DNA of 58,132 nucleotides, from the NCBI GenBank assembly GCA_021789555.1, contig JAJYJK010000010.1:1-58132 (forward strand). The letters are read 5' to 3'. The notes under the pieces are model-generated. The model was not told where the DNA came from and did no database searches. It worked only from the letters and a program-made list of their open reading frames with translations. The number at the start of each line of letters is the position of its first letter. Within the stretch, counting starts at the first letter, position 1. The translations under genes were made by a program, and so were the position numbers. This DNA is from Nitrospirota bacterium (GTDB lineage: Bacteria > Nitrospirota > Thermodesulfovibrionia > Thermodesulfovibrionales > JdFR-88). Below, piece by piece: positions 1 through 10,201 of this stretch.

Positions 1-1604
1 GGCGTGAAGGCGGCATCCACGGCCCCTGCCTCTTCTATGTGCTTCATGACGTCGGCCATGTCAAAGCCGATAGCATCGACGGGGAAGTGGCCCTTCTGGG
101 TGAGCTTCATCTTCAGGTGCCCCTTGCCGACGACGCGCGGGTTCAGGATTTCAAGCCCCTTGGCCCCCATGAGCGGCTCGGGATTGCCAAAACCGTAGGG
201 CTCCAGCCGGCCCATCTCCTTCACCAGGTCCATACTGAGTTCCCTTAGGGCGACGTCCGCGTCTATCTTAAGCGTCGTTCTGAAGTCGGGGACCCGCCGG
301 AGGACCAGCTCCGAGAGGGCGCTCCGGAATTTCCCTATCATCCCGGCCTGGAGTTTCAGCCCGGCCGCCTGTTTGTGGCCGCCAAAGGCGAGGAGCATCT
401 CCCTTAGCTCGTTTAGCCCCTCATGGAGATTGAACTGCGGGATGCTGCGCGCCGAGCCCCTGGCCAGGTCCGCCTCCACGGAGAGCACCACGCAGGGGCG
501 GCGGTATTTTTCCGCTATCCTGGATGCCACGATCCCCAGTACGCCGCAATGCCAGCCCTCGCCCGAAACGACGATGGCGCCCTCAAAACCTTCCCTCTGG
601 ATGGCGGCCCTGGCCTCGGCATAAACGGCCTCCTCGAGGCGCTGCCTCTCCTTGTTTATCCTGTCAAGCTCCCGGGCGGCCGCATAGGCCTCTTCATCCC
701 TGTCTGAAAGCAGGAAGCGCACGGCCTTTGAGGCGTCTTCGAGTCTGCCGGCGGCGTTCAGCCGTGGGATGAGCCCGAAACAGACCGGCCGCGAGCCAAG
801 CCTTCCCGGGTATCCGGCGATCTCCCTCAGGGCCTTTATCGGCAGCCGCCCATTTTTCTCCATGAGTTCGAGGCCGGCCTTCGCAATCAGCCTGTTTTCG
901 CCCGAAAGCGGGACGAGGTCGGCAAGCGTGCCGAGGGCGGCAAGGTCCAGAAAACATAAGGCGTCGTCCCCCAGAAGGGCCTGGGCGAGTTTGAAGGCCA
1001 CGCCCGTGCCGGACAGCTCCGGCTCGCCGGGGGAGAGTTTCGGATTGATTAGCGCGCCCGCTTCAGGTATTAATGGGTTCCCTTCGGCGTCCCTCTCCGG
1101 CTCATGATGGTCGGTGATGATCACCTCGATGCCGTTTCCCCTTGCGAGCCTTGCGGCCTCAAAGGCCGTGATCCCGCAGTCGGTCGTGACTATAAGCCCC
1201 GCGCCCATCCGCTTCGCCCGCAAGACGGCCTCCTCGTGAAAACCATAGCCATGGTCGAAGCGGTTCGGGATGAAATAGTCCGCACTGAGGCCGAAGCGGC
1301 GAAGGGCGTCCACCATGATGGCCGTGGAGGCGACGCCGTCCACATCGTAGTCGCCGTGGACCAGGACCGGCTTGCCAATGGATTTCGCCGCGGTTATTAT
1401 CCGCACGGCCTCGGCAACTCCCCTCATCTCCAGGGGGTCCATGAGGCCCCGGATGTCATCGGAAAAAAAACCGGCAACGGCCTCCGGCGTCTTTATCCCG
1501 CGGTTGATGAGGATGCGGGCAAGGGAGCTGGAGACCCCCGATGCCTTCCCCAGGTATTCTACGTAGTCTTTATCGACGCGCTGGACGACCCAGAGGCGAT
1601 TCAT
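1..1604 (-). CDS. recJ: Single-stranded-DNA-specific exonuclease RecJ, 3' end cut by window edge
   Basis: An open frame runs from ATG at 1604 to the window edge, about 534 codons, with no stop. It reads MNRLWVVQRVDKDYVEYLG. The DHH phosphoesterase signatures are visible: VLVHGDYDVDGVASTA, then TTDCGI, and VIITDHHEP. The DHHA1 region carries the motif FGGHKQAAGL. RecJ degrades ssDNA 5' to 3' in recombination and mismatch repair using metals bound by these Asp/His residues. It lies about 110 bp downstream of secF on the same strand and may be the last gene of the yajC-secDF run. About 30-40 residues of the usual ~570 are probably missing beyond position 1. Confidence 0.95.
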   Translation of the reverse strand, partial: MNRLWVVQRVDKDYVEYLGKASGVSSSLARILINRGIKTPEAVAGFFSDDIRGLMDPLEMRGVAEAVRIITAAKSIGKPVLVHGDYDVDGVASTAIMVDALRRFGLSADYFIPNRFDHGYGFHEEAVLRAKRMGAGLIVTTDCGITAFEAARLARGNGIEVIITDHHEPERDAEGNPLIPEAGALINPKLSPGEPELSGTGVAFKLAQALLGDDALCFLDLAALGTLADLVPLSGENRLIAKAGLELMEKNGRLPIKALREIAGYPGRLGSRPVCFGLIPRLNAAGRLEDASKAVRFLLSDRDEEAYAAARELDRINKERQRLEEAVYAEARAAIQREGFEGAIVVSGEGWHCGVLGIVASRIAEKYRRPCVVLSVEADLARGSARSIPQFNLHEGLNELREMLLAFGGHKQAAGLKLQAGMIGKFRSALSELVLRRVPDFRTTLKIDADVALRELSMDLVKEMGRLEPYGFGNPEPLMGAKGLEILNPRVVGKGHLKMKLTQKGHFPVDAIGFDMADVMKHIEEAGAVDAAFT

Positions 1605-1715
1605 TGAATGGGGCGGGGCAGGGCAGGCAGATAATTAAACACGGGCATTAAAGATGGGCCGCTTGCCGTTAACAGGGAGCATGGGCGGGGACGGTTCATC
1701 AGCGGGGGCGGCCCA

Positions 1716-2627
1716 TCAGCGCTTCCGGTTTATCGTCTTGCCGCCTATTAGGATGACCATCGGGCTTGCCACGAACCAGGAGGAATAGGTGCCGACGATG
1801 ACGCCAAGCGTTATGGCAAGCGCGAAGTCGTGTATGACTTCCCCGCCGAAAAACAGCAGCGCAAGGGAGGAGAAAAGCACGGTAAGCGAGGTGATCGCCG
1901 TCCTTGAGAGGACCTCGTTTATGCTCACATTGACGATCTTCTCCACGGGTTCCCTGAGCATGGAGCGCATGTTCTCCCTGATACGGTCGAACACGACGAC
2001 CGTGTCCGTCAGCGAATAACCGGCGATTATCAGCAGCGCGCTTATCAGTATCAGGTTTACCTCCTTGCCCATGAGGTAGAAGACACCCAGCACCGCGAAG
2101 ACGTCATGGAAGGTGGCGATCGCCGCCCCCACGCTGAAGCGGAACTGGAAGCGGATCGTGATGTAGGCAAGTATGCCCAGGGTGGCGAACAGGATCGCCA
2201 CGACGGCGTCTTTCCTCAGGCGGTTGCCGACCTTCGGGCCCACCTCCGTCGTCAGGTCGACCACCGGGGAGTCGGCCTGGAAACGGCCCCGGAGCGTCGA
2301 GATTATGGTGTTTGAAATCCCGCCCAGGGCCTCCTGCCTTCCCTTTACCATCACGATGAGCTTGTTGACCGTGGGCAGCTCCTGGAGCTGGAGCCCCTTC
2401 AGGCCGGTCGCCTCCAGCGCGCTTCGCGCCTCGTTCATCGGGACCATCTTGTTGAACTTCACCTGCACCTCCGTGCCGCCGGCGAAGTCTATCCCCAGGT
2501 TGCCGTGCCCGCTCCATATCATCACCAGCCCGAAGATGCCAAGCGACACGAGCGCCCCCGAGATGAGGAACATGAATTTCCTTTTCCCCATGAAATCTAT
2601 CTTCGTATTCCTGATGAGCTCGATCAT
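1716..2627 (-). CDS. secF: Protein translocase subunit SecF
   Basis: 303 residues, normal for SecF. The N-terminal membrane segment is followed by the diagnostic [14 protein letters not shown] motif, a periplasmic domain, and a C-terminal block of membrane helices with the [15 protein letters not shown] segment typical of SecD/F. SecF with SecD and YajC uses the proton motive force to assist SecA-driven protein export. The start codon overlaps the secD stop (ATGA, 2624-2627), so the two are translationally coupled. Confidence 0.97.
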   Translation of the reverse strand: MIELIRNTKIDFMGKRKFMFLISGALVSLGIFGLVMIWSGHGNLGIDFAGGTEVQVKFNKMVPMNEARSALEATGLKGLQLQELPTVNKLIVMVKGRQEALGGISNTIISTLRGRFQADSPVVDLTTEVGPKVGNRLRKDAVVAILFATLGILAYITIRFQFRFSVGAAIATFHDVFAVLGVFYLMGKEVNLILISALLIIAGYSLTDTVVVFDRIRENMRSMLREPVEKIVNVSINEVLSRTAITSLTVLFSSLALLFFGGEVIHDFALAITLGVIVGTYSSWFVASPMVILIGGKTINRKR

Positions 2628-4246
2628 ATGCTGAGCTTCCTCACTTCCTTTTTCATGTGCAGAATGTCGAAGATGGTCTTCGTGCCGATGAGGGCTGTAA
2701 ACAGGTTTATGGCCACGCCCAGGGACAGCGTTACCGCGAACCCCTTGATGGGGCCGGTGCCGAACTGGAAGAGCACCGCCGAGGTGATGAGCGTGGTGAC
2801 GTGCGAGTCGAAGATGGTCCAGAACGCCTTGTGATAGCCGCTCTCGACGGCGGCCTTGGGCGTCTTTCCGGCCCGCAGTTCCTCCCTCATCCTCTCGAAC
2901 ATGAGGACGTTGGAGTCCACGGCCATCCCTATGGCCAGTATGACGCCGGCGATGCCCGGCAGCGAGAGCGTGGCGTTCAGGGAGGCCATCGCACCCATCA
3001 GCAGAAGCAGGTTCAGGATGACGGCAAAATCCGCTATGACCCCCGAAACCCTGTAGTAGAAGATCATGAAGCCAAGCACCACGATGAGGGCCGCGATGCC
3101 GGCCTTCTCGCCCGCCCGCACGGAGTCGCGGCCCAGAGAGGGCCCGACCGTCACGTTCTGGAGCATCCTTAGCGGGGCCTTCAGCGCGCCGGCATTGAGG
3201 ACGATCGAGAGGTCCTTGGCCTCCTGCATGCTGAAGCTCCCGGATATCTGCGCGTTGCCGCCGCTGATCCGCTCCCTTATGACCGGGGCGGAGTAGACAT
3301 TGTTGTCAAGTATGATGGCGAGCCTCTTTTTGACATTCTGCGCCGTGATCTGGTCGAAGAGCTTCGCCCCCTCGGAGTTGAATTTCAGCTCGACATACGG
3401 CTCGTTGAAACGGGGGTCTATCGCCACCCTGGCCTGGGTAAGATATGCGCCCGTCAGCAGCGCCTGCTTCTTCACCAGGTACGGGACCTCTCTCGTCGCG
3501 CCGGTGTCCCTGTCGGTGACCCTGCCAAAGAGTATCTCGTCGTCCTGGGGGATTTTGCCCCCGAATTGGGAGAGCACCTGGCCCTCCTCGCCGGGCATGA
3601 TGCTGCCCGGAAGCTGCGCGGCCGCCGTGGATTCATCATCGACTATCTTGAACTCCAGCAGCGCCGTCTTGCCGATGATCTTCAACGCCCGGGCGGGGTC
3701 CTTTATGCCCGGCAGCTCGACCACCACCTCGTTTTCCCCCTGCCTCTGCACCACGGGCTCGGCAACGCCGAACTGGTCCACCCTGTTTCTGATGACCTCC
3801 AGGGCCTGGTCCACCGCATTGCCCTTTATCTCCCGGACCGTCTTTGCGCTCTGGCTGTAAGTGACCATACCCGCGCCTTCATGCACCACGAGGTCCGGAT
3901 AATTGTTCTCTATGATCTTTCTGGCATCGAGGGAACCGGGCACTACCCGGATGTCCTGCCCGACAAGACTTACCTGGTCTTTGAGACCCTTCTCGGCAAT
4001 GGCGCTCTGCAGCGCCTGGGCTATCCTCTGGGTTGAATTCCGGACCGCCTCGTCCCCCTTGACCTCATAGACGAGATGGCTGCCCCCCTGCAGGTCGAGC
4101 CCAAGCGATATGCCCTTCGCCGGCATGTTGTCCTGCCACCACGCCGGCATATACTTGAATGCCGGGGTGTTCGGCAGGAAGAACACTACGGAGGCGGCGA
4201 CAACCGCCCCTATGAGAACAATACGCCAGAGAATCTTTTTTTTCAT
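2624..4246 (-). CDS. secD: Protein translocase subunit SecD
   Basis: Start placed at ATG 4246 ([13 protein letters not shown]), which begins the first membrane helix and has GGGAGG upstream. A longer frame to 4288 adds 14 non-conserved residues. The product is 540 residues. The D1 motif [15 protein letters not shown] follows TM1, then the large periplasmic P1 domain, then five C-terminal helices with [15 protein letters not shown]. It is the proton-driven partner of SecF. The operon order is yajC, HD protein, secD, secF. Confidence 0.97.
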   Translation of the reverse strand: MKKKILWRIVLIGAVVAASVVFFLPNTPAFKYMPAWWQDNMPAKGISLGLDLQGGSHLVYEVKGDEAVRNSTQRIAQALQSAIAEKGLKDQVSLVGQDIRVVPGSLDARKIIENNYPDLVVHEGAGMVTYSQSAKTVREIKGNAVDQALEVIRNRVDQFGVAEPVVQRQGENEVVVELPGIKDPARALKIIGKTALLEFKIVDDESTAAAQLPGSIMPGEEGQVLSQFGGKIPQDDEILFGRVTDRDTGATREVPYLVKKQALLTGAYLTQARVAIDPRFNEPYVELKFNSEGAKLFDQITAQNVKKRLAIILDNNVYSAPVIRERISGGNAQISGSFSMQEAKDLSIVLNAGALKAPLRMLQNVTVGPSLGRDSVRAGEKAGIAALIVVLGFMIFYYRVSGVIADFAVILNLLLLMGAMASLNATLSLPGIAGVILAIGMAVDSNVLMFERMREELRAGKTPKAAVESGYHKAFWTIFDSHVTTLITSAVLFQFGTGPIKGFAVTLSLGVAINLFTALIGTKTIFDILHMKKEVRKLSI

Positions 4247-4404
4247 CGCCCGAAAACCTCCCCGAGAGGTTCTGCTTCCCTCCGGCACATGGCCCGGAGA
4301 AACAAGAATTTATTCAAGACTCCAAAATTAAAACCCTGTGATACCAACAGGTATTGTGACATAAATGCGCCCGCAGGGGCAAGGGGTACAGGCAAAGAAA
4401 GAAC

Positions 4405-4442
4405 ACCCTCTCCCAACCCTCTCCCTGACAGGGAGAGGGTTT
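4405..4442. repeat. Dispersed palindromic repeat, copy 1
   Basis: Two CCCTCTCCC units followed by CTGACA and GGGAGAGGGTTT. This is a stem-loop of the family found seven times in the window. It sits in the 293-bp gap between secD and the HD gene, in which I see no gene. Confidence 0.8.
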
Positions 4443-4539
4443 CACTTTTTCGGGGCTCTTTTGAAATTCATTCGGGTGCTTTTTTACCGGCCCATTAATA
4501 GCGGAAAACCTTACGGGCGGGTGGCGGGTTCCGGAAAAA

Positions 4540-5247
4540 TCAGGCCATGCGGGTGCCGTTTATGAAAAGCTGGAACTCGGCCTCCAGGCGGCTGGCGGCC
4601 TCGCGGCAGCCCTTCATCCTCGTCAGGAATATCTCGAAATAATCTATGACATGGGAGATCCGGGTGTCTATGACAAGGTTCAGCTTTATCAGCCTGCTTT
4701 CGGAGTCAACGCTCAGGTCGGACTCCGTGGCCGCGTAGTTCACCCTGTCGTGGATGTCCCCCTTTATGTCGTTTACCTTCCTGACGCGGCTCCGGTGGAC
4801 ATCGGCCTTGTCCGCGATGATAAGGGCGCCGGCCACCGGGTGCGGGATGACCCCCTCCGAATCATCATGCACCATTATGGCCGTCATCACGGTGACGATG
4901 TCCCTCAGGGGATAGCCCAGCTCCTCCATTATCTCCTTGGCCAGAAGGGCGCCGGTCCTTTGGTGCTCGTTTCTGCCAAGCAGGTTGCCGGTGTCGTGCA
5001 GAAGCCCGGCCAGCCCCGCAAGACACGCCTCTTTCTCATCGAAACCGAGTTTCTTCAGTATCTTGTAGGCCGAGCTGGCCACTATCTTGACGTGCCTGGG
5101 CCCGTGCTCCGTATAGCCGAGCTGCTTCAGGAAATCATCGGCAAACTCGATGTAAAGGGCCGCCTTCCCGTTGGCCATGACGGACTCTACAAGCTTATGG
5201 AAACCGTTGTCGTTATTCCGGTTCTTTCTCAGTCCTGACGGTTGCAA
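4540..5247 (-). CDS. HD-domain phosphohydrolase-like protein in the yajC-secD operon
   Basis: Up to 235 residues. The frame opens at TTG 5247, overlapping yajC by 35 nt; an internal ATG at 5178 starts where recognisable sequence begins, but neither has a strong Shine-Dalgarno. Metal-binding HD residues are seen in order: His of GPRHVKI, HD of LLHDTGN, His of NEHQRTG, and His/Asp of MVHDDSEG. This pattern fits HD-superfamily metal-dependent phosphohydrolases. The substrate cannot be told from sequence. It lies between yajC and secD on the same strand, so it is probably co-expressed with the Sec accessory complex. Confidence 0.8.
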   Translation of the reverse strand: MQPSGLRKNRNNDNGFHKLVESVMANGKAALYIEFADDFLKQLGYTEHGPRHVKIVASSAYKILKKLGFDEKEACLAGLAGLLHDTGNLLGRNEHQRTGALLAKEIMEELGYPLRDIVTVMTAIMVHDDSEGVIPHPVAGALIIADKADVHRSRVRKVNDIKGDIHDRVNYAATESDLSVDSESRLIKLNLVIDTRISHVIDYFEIFLTRMKGCREAASRLEAEFQLFINGTRMA

Positions 5248-5533
5248 TGTAGTCTTTTCTGACCTTTACCTTCACGTTTTCGGCTATCTTGACTAAAATC
5301 GTGTTCTGCTCGACCTGCTCCACGACCCCGTATATGCCGCCCGAGGTCACAACCTTATCGCCTTTCTTGATGGCGTCGAGCATCAGTCTGTGTTCCTTCG
5401 CCTTCTTCTGCTGGGGCCTGATGAGGAGGAAATAGAAGATCACGAATATGAGTATGAGAGGGATAAAACTGGTTATCATGCTGCCGCCCCCGCCCGCAGG
5501 GGGCCCCGCGGCCCAGGCTGATGTAACAAACAT
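5213..5533 (-). CDS. yajC: Preprotein translocase subunit YajC
   Basis: 106 residues from ATG 5533, preceded by GGAGG at good spacing; the GTG two codons upstream (5539) overlaps that site and is unlikely. One membrane helix (FIPLILIFVIFYFLLI) is followed by the family motif RPQQKKAKEH and the GDKVVTSGGIYG motif of the cytoplasmic domain. YajC associates with SecDF. A TATAAT box on the minus strand at 5591-5596 could drive the operon yajC-HD-secD-secF. Confidence 0.95.
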   Translation of the reverse strand: MFVTSAWAAGPPAGGGGSMITSFIPLILIFVIFYFLLIRPQQKKAKEHRLMLDAIKKGDKVVTSGGIYGVVEQVEQNTILVKIAENVKVKVRKDYIATVRTEKEPE

Positions 5534-5754
5534 GGTCACCTCCAGAGGTTTTACTTGCTCGCTTATTTACCCAGTCTTGATTACAAAGCAATTATACAGG
5601 ATTTTCAAGGTTTTTTCTAAACCAACGGCCCTTCGGCTTTTGTGTGGGTGAAACCCTCTGAAGGGAGAGGCCCCCCGAAAAGCCAAGGGCTTTCCGGGAC
5701 AAAGGCAGGGTTGGCGGCGGGTGATGCCGCCCCAATTTTCGGCCTGCCCCCTGT

Positions 5755-5760
5755 TATAAT
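5755..5760 (+). promoter_or_regulatory. -10 box abutting the start codon (leaderless)
   Basis: TATAAT is followed by exactly five bases and then the ATG of the GT9 gene at 5766. A transcript started at normal distance would begin at or within the start codon. No Shine-Dalgarno fits between. The -35 region is weak. Confidence 0.6.
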
Positions 5761-5765
5761 CAAAT

Positions 5766-6875
5766 ATGCCTGAAATAAAGGGCGGCGGCGCTGCCTGCTG
5801 CAGGCCGCCTGATTATAGGTCGCGCGATTACAGGTCGCGCGATTACAAGTCGCCCGATTACAAGTCGATTGAAAGCGTCTGCCTTGTTTTTCTTCACGGG
5901 ATAGGGGATTTCGTCATGTTTACCCCCGCGCTTAAAAAAATAAAGACCATAAATCCCGGTATCAAAACCACAGTGGTCCTCAGAAAAGAGCTGGGCCTGA
6001 AAGCCCTGGCGGAAAGCCAGGACTATATCGACTGCGTGCTTGAGATGCCGCTTGAGAGGCACCCGCGCTTCTATCTGCCCTGGATTTTCTGGACAAAGGA
6101 ATACTGGATAATAAAGAGGCGCCTGGGCGCGCTCCTGACAGGTAAAAGGTTCGACCGCGTGCAGGTCATCTACAACCAGCTCCTCCCCACATTTCTCTAT
6201 CTGGTGTTCTGCCCGAAGCGGGCGCGGGCCCATAAGATATGCAGGCTGGCAAGGGAGGCCGGCCTCGCCCTCACCGAAGCGGAGCTTAACAGCCCGGTCC
6301 TTAAGGTCCCCGATGATGAAAAGCGCCAGGGCGCTTGCAGGCTCAGGGATTCGGCGCCCGCGGGCGCCCTTTTCATAGGCATCCAGAGAAACACGATGGA
6401 CAAAACACGCTCCATCCCCCTTGCCGCCGTCCAGGGTTTCATAGACGGCCTTAACAGGCAGTACGGGCAGCGCAAAGGGAAAATCTTTTTCGTGGTCTTC
6501 GCCAACGAGGCCGGTTTTGCGCTGGAGCAGAAGGCCGACGGCGGCCACCTGGAGGCCCCGAACCTGCTCTATTCCTTCCGCATGGACGGCGGAAGGGACG
6601 CGCTCTCACTCGCCGCCATAATCGAAAACTGCGACCTCATACTGAGCGTGGACTCCGCCGTCTTCAACATGGCCTGCGCTCTGGGGAAACCCACGATCGG
6701 GGTCTTCAATAACTATAAAGTGCGCTCGGGCCAACGCGCCCTGAAAAGCGAAAACATCCTGTGCATCGACAGCCCGCGGGTAAGCGGCGAAGAACTCCTC
6801 GATAAATTCCACGCCCTCCATGAAAAAGGCCCCCGCCCCCCCTCGACGAACAATCCCGACGAACAGTCCCGATGA
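5766..6875 (+). CDS. Glycosyltransferase family 9 (heptosyltransferase-like)
   Basis: 369 residues. The GT9 fold is recognised from the N-terminal VFLHGIGDFVMFTPALKKIK, which binds the acceptor side, and the C-terminal nucleotide-sugar site, LILSVDSAVFNMACALGKPTIGVF. The family transfers heptose or related sugars in LPS core assembly. The sugar here is unknown. The first ~33 residues are unusual: four 5-residue repeats of DYRSR/DYKSP type precede the domain and are encoded by a 15-bp tandem repeat. The real domain starts near residue 36. The next gene is a second GT9, starting 20 nt after this stop, so the pair is probably one LPS locus. Confidence 0.85.
   Translation: MPEIKGGGAACCRPPDYRSRDYRSRDYKSPDYKSIESVCLVFLHGIGDFVMFTPALKKIKTINPGIKTTVVLRKELGLKALAESQDYIDCVLEMPLERHPRFYLPWIFWTKEYWIIKRRLGALLTGKRFDRVQVIYNQLLPTFLYLVFCPKRARAHKICRLAREAGLALTEAELNSPVLKVPDDEKRQGACRLRDSAPAGALFIGIQRNTMDKTRSIPLAAVQGFIDGLNRQYGQRKGKIFFVVFANEAGFALEQKADGGHLEAPNLLYSFRMDGGRDALSLAAIIENCDLILSVDSAVFNMACALGKPTIGVFNNYKVRSGQRALKSENILCIDSPRVSGEELLDKFHALHEKGPRPPSTNNPDEQSR
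5811..5870 (+). repeat. Four 15-bp tandem repeats in GT9 N-terminus
   Basis: Units GATTATAGGTCGCGC, GATTACAGGTCGCGC, GATTACAAGTCGCCC and GATTACAAGTCGATT, in frame. They encode a DYxSx pentapeptide repeat ahead of the conserved domain. Confidence 0.9.
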
Positions 6876-6895
6876 AAAATCCCGATGGACAATCA
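6844..6895 (+). repeat. Four 13-bp tandem repeats between two GT9 genes
   Basis: Units CGACGAACAATCC, CGACGAACAGTCC, CGATGAAAAATCC and CGATGGACAATCA. They cover the last codons and stop of the first GT9 gene and end on the A of the ATG (6895) of the second. The period is not a multiple of 3, so the copies are read in different frames. Confidence 0.9.
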
Positions 6896-8001
6896 TGAGT
6901 AACCCGAGAATACTCGTGCTGCCCCTCTACGGCATAGGCGACGCCCTCATGACCACCCCCGCCCTCAAGAACATAAAGGAGAAAATCCCCTCCGCCCGCA
7001 TCACGTATCTGCACATGTTCAAGACCACAAGGGACATCCTCGCCGGAAACCCCAATATCGACGACAACATCCATTTCCCGTTTCTCGAGGCGGGCAGGCT
7101 CCGGAGCGTAAGATTCGCCCTGGGTCTAAGGGGCAGGTTCGATGTGGCCATAAATTTTTACCCCTCGAACCGCAGGGACTACAACATGGCCTCCTTCCTC
7201 TCCGGCTGCCGCGTCCGCATTGGCCATACATACAAGATGAACAATTTCAGGGAATTGAATTTCCTGAAAAACCGCACCCTGCCGGAAGACGACCGGCTGC
7301 ACAACGTGGAGGAAAACCTCAGGCTGCTCGGTTTCCTCGGCATAGAGGCCCCCCGCCCATATCCGCTTGAGGCATTCCTGGCCGAAGAGGAGGACCGTGC
7401 GGCCCTCGGCTGGATGGCGGAAAACGGCGTCGATGAGGGCGCGCCCCTAGTCGGGCTCCATCCGGGCACAAGCGCCTTCAAGGAGCACGTCAAAAGGAGA
7501 TGGCCCCCGGAGAGGTTCTCGGAGCTTATAGACGGCATCTCCTCCCTCCGGCCGGAGCACAGGTTTCTGCTGTTCGGGGGGCCGGAAGAGGCGCCGCTGA
7601 AAGAGACGGTCAGGGGAAAATGCGCCCCCTCGTCCAGGGGCAAGGTCCATGCGGTCCATGCGCCCGGCATCCGGCAGACGGCGGCCATCATGAAAAGGTG
7701 CCAGCTCTTCATCTCGAACGACTCCGGGCTCATGCACATAGCGGCGGCCCTGCAGTTGCCCACGGTGGCGATATTCGGCCCCACGGACCCGCGCTGGGTC
7801 TCCCCCTGGAAGTGTCCCTCGCGGGTGATACGGCCAGCCGGGCCGGCTGTCTCCTGCGCCCCCTGCTTCAGGTACTCGCCCGTGCCGCTGAAATGCTGGA
7901 AAAGGCTCGATTTCAAATGCCTCGCGGACATAAGCGCAAGCCGCGTGCTCGAGGCCGCCGTATCGCTGATGGGCTGGCCCCCGCCTCCCTCTCCCCTTTA
8001 A
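6895..8001 (+). CDS. Glycosyltransferase family 9 (heptosyltransferase II-like)
   Basis: 368 residues from ATG 6895 ([19 protein letters not shown]). A longer frame from 6820 would include the 13-bp repeat and is unlikely. Motifs seen: [20 protein letters not shown] at the N terminus, [13 protein letters not shown] in mid-protein, and the C-terminal [27 protein letters not shown] that binds the ADP-heptose type donor. A cluster of cysteines near the C terminus (CAPCFRY, CWKR, CLAD) is common in this subgroup. The stop overlaps the stop of the convergent cysE-cysS gene. Confidence 0.9.
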   Translation: MSNPRILVLPLYGIGDALMTTPALKNIKEKIPSARITYLHMFKTTRDILAGNPNIDDNIHFPFLEAGRLRSVRFALGLRGRFDVAINFYPSNRRDYNMASFLSGCRVRIGHTYKMNNFRELNFLKNRTLPEDDRLHNVEENLRLLGFLGIEAPRPYPLEAFLAEEEDRAALGWMAENGVDEGAPLVGLHPGTSAFKEHVKRRWPPERFSELIDGISSLRPEHRFLLFGGPEEAPLKETVRGKCAPSSRGKVHAVHAPGIRQTAAIMKRCQLFISNDSGLMHIAAALQLPTVAIFGPTDPRWVSPWKCPSRVIRPAGPAVSCAPCFRYSPVPLKCWKRLDFKCLADISASRVLEAAVSLMGWPPPPSPL

Positions 8002-10130
8002 AGCTTTACGCGCCAGGCGGTGGAGTCCTTCTTGTCCTCCAGGGCGATGCCCTTTTGCTCCAGCTCCGAGCGGATTTCATCGGCGCGCAAAAAATCCTTC
8101 CGGGCCCTCGCCTCGCGCCTCTCCCCTATAAGCCGCTCTATCCCGGCGACCTCAAGCCCGATCTTCTTTATCTTCAGGAGCGCCCTTTGCCACTCGGCGG
8201 GCGTACGGTTGAAGACATTCAGGACGCCGGCGGCCTCAAACAGCCCTTCCTTTGCCCTGAGGAGAAACTCCTTTGCCTTTTTGCCCGTGGGGGCCTGGTC
8301 CAGAAAACGGTTCATCTCCTTTACCAGCTCGAAGACGTGCCCGATAGCTAAGGCTGTGTTGAAATCGTCATCCATCGCCTGCATGAAGCGCGCCTTGAAA
8401 CCCGATGGCGTCCCGCCAAGGATGCCGTCCTCGAAACCGGGGGGGCAATTTTCCTTCTTCCCTTCGGGCAGGGACAAAAATAAAAAATCATCGAGCCGCT
8501 CAAGGCCCTGGTAATAGCGCACGAGCGTCTGCGTGGCCTCCTCAAGCGGTTCGTTTGAAAACTCGATTGGGCTGCGGTAGTGCGTCTGAAGCAGAAACAG
8601 CCTCACGGCCTCGGGGTCGAAGATGTCCAGTATCTCCTGGATCGTGAAGAAATTGCCGAGGCTCTTTGACATCTTCTCCTTGTTGACCGTTATGAACCCG
8701 TTGTGCATCCAGTATCTCACGAACGGCTTACTATTGTAAGCTTCGGATTGGGCGATCTCGTTTTCATGATGGGGGAATATGAGGTCCGCCCCGCCCGCGT
8801 GGATATCGAGGGTCCGGCCCAGGTGCTTCATGCTCATCGCGGAGCATTCTATGTGCCAGCCCGGACGTCCCGGCCCCCAGGGGCTCTGCCATGCGGGCTC
8901 CCCTTCCTTGGAGGACTTCCAGAGGGCGAAATCCATCGGGTTTTTCTTCCTCGGGTCCACCTCCACCCTGGCCCCGGCAAGCATCTCGTCGAGTTTTCTG
9001 CCGGAGAGCTTCCCATACTCCGGGAAACTGGGGACGGAAAAATACACGTCTCCGTCTATACTGTAGGCGTGGCCCCTTTCAATCAGGCCCGCCACCAGCT
9101 CTATTATCTCCTTGATGTGCTCCGTCGCGCGGGGCTCGACGTCCGCGTCCTCAACGCCCAGCCTGTGCATGTCCGCATAATATTTCTCGGTGTATTTACC
9201 GGCGACCGCGTCCCAGCTTGCGCCCTCCGCGCGGGCCCTGTTTATTATCTTGTCGTCGATGTCCGTGAAATTCTTCACGAATTCCACGTCGAAACCCTTG
9301 TAGCGGAGATACCGCCTGACGACATCGAAGACCACGGCGCTCCTTGCGTGCCCGATGTGGCAGACGTCGTATACGGTCACGCCGCAGACATACATGCCGA
9401 TCCTGCCCTCCGCCAGGGGGACGAAGGTCTCCTTCCTGCCCGACAGGGTGTTAAAAATCTTCAAGGCCCCTTCCTTTCCCTCAAGCCTTTCCATCCTCCT
9501 TTGAAGTTCCTGCAAATGGCCCTCGATAACGGAGAATTTTTCCTCGTAGGGGTCCGGCATGCGGAAGTGGTCGAGCACCTCCTGCAGGCCGTCCTGGTAT
9601 ACCTTCAGGACCTTCCGTTTGATGACCCGCCCCGGGATGCCGACCACTATGGAATGCTCCGGCACGGATTTCAATACCACGGAATTGGCCCCTATCTTAA
9701 CATAATCCCCGATGGTTACAGGCCCGAGGATTTTCGCGCCCGCGCCCACGACAACGTTGTTTCCAAGCGTGGGATGCCTCTTGCCCTTCTCCTTGCCGGT
9801 GCCGCCCAGTGTTACGCCCTGATAGAGCAGACAGTCCGCGCCGATTTCCGTGGTCTCGCCGATAACGACACCCATGCCGTGGTCTATGAAAAAACCGGGG
9901 CCGATGACGGCGGCGGGGTGTATCTCGATGCCGGTGAGGGCGCGCGACAGGCAGGCCAGAAAGTTTGGCAGGACCGGCACGCCGAGCCTTTTAAGGCCAT
10001 GCGCCACCCTGTGAAAGACTATGGCGTGAAATCCCGGATAGGACAGGAGCACCTGGAGTCCGCTCTTCGCGGCCGGGTCCTTGTCGAACACCGCCCTGAA
10101 ATCCCGCCTCAGGTCGCCAAAAATGCCCAT
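7998..10130 (-). CDS. cysES: Fused serine O-acetyltransferase / cysteinyl-tRNA synthetase
   Basis: 710 residues from ATG 10130 ([15 protein letters not shown]), one uninterrupted frame. Residues ~1-220 are a short-type CysE: hexapeptide beta-helix with [16 protein letters not shown], catalytic His included, and [17 protein letters not shown]. Residues ~222-710 are a full-length Cys[19 protein letters not shown] (zinc Cys and HIGH), GWHIECSAM and [10 protein letters not shown] (zinc ligands), and EKMSKSLG (KMSKS loop). CysE makes O-acetylserine, the cysteine precursor, and CysS charges tRNA-Cys. The fusion joins supply and use of cysteine. A frameshift artefact is excluded by the single frame here. 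Confidence 0.93.
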   Translation of the reverse strand: MGIFGDLRRDFRAVFDKDPAAKSGLQVLLSYPGFHAIVFHRVAHGLKRLGVPVLPNFLACLSRALTGIEIHPAAVIGPGFFIDHGMGVVIGETTEIGADCLLYQGVTLGGTGKEKGKRHPTLGNNVVVGAGAKILGPVTIGDYVKIGANSVVLKSVPEHSIVVGIPGRVIKRKVLKVYQDGLQEVLDHFRMPDPYEEKFSVIEGHLQELQRRMERLEGKEGALKIFNTLSGRKETFVPLAEGRIGMYVCGVTVYDVCHIGHARSAVVFDVVRRYLRYKGFDVEFVKNFTDIDDKIINRARAEGASWDAVAGKYTEKYYADMHRLGVEDADVEPRATEHIKEIIELVAGLIERGHAYSIDGDVYFSVPSFPEYGKLSGRKLDEMLAGARVEVDPRKKNPMDFALWKSSKEGEPAWQSPWGPGRPGWHIECSAMSMKHLGRTLDIHAGGADLIFPHHENEIAQSEAYNSKPFVRYWMHNGFITVNKEKMSKSLGNFFTIQEILDIFDPEAVRLFLLQTHYRSPIEFSNEPLEEATQTLVRYYQGLERLDDFLFLSLPEGKKENCPPGFEDGILGGTPSGFKARFMQAMDDDFNTALAIGHVFELVKEMNRFLDQAPTGKKAKEFLLRAKEGLFEAAGVLNVFNRTPAEWQRALLKIKKIGLEVAGIERLIGERREARARKDFLRADEIRSELEQKGIALEDKKDSTAWRVKL

Positions 10131-10201
10131 TTTGCTTAATGTAACAGAAAAACCCGAAAAAAATAACCTGCCCGGTATAAAAACATATATCATATTTAGT
10201 C

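Noticed and set aside
4365-4565. Small frames over the palindromic repeat (PLPTLSLTGRG type)
   Set aside because: These are translations of the dispersed repeat, commonly mis-called as genes.
5811-5870. CRISPR array
   Set aside because: Four 15-bp units without spacers, in frame within a gene; no cas genes in the window.
7500-8351. Long plus-strand open frame across the GT9/cysES junction
   Set aside because: It is antisense or out of frame to two clearly conserved genes and has no recognisable domain.
8703-10139. A 478-codon plus-strand frame opposite cysES
   Set aside because: It is the antisense of a conserved gene; GC-rich codons make such shadow frames long.
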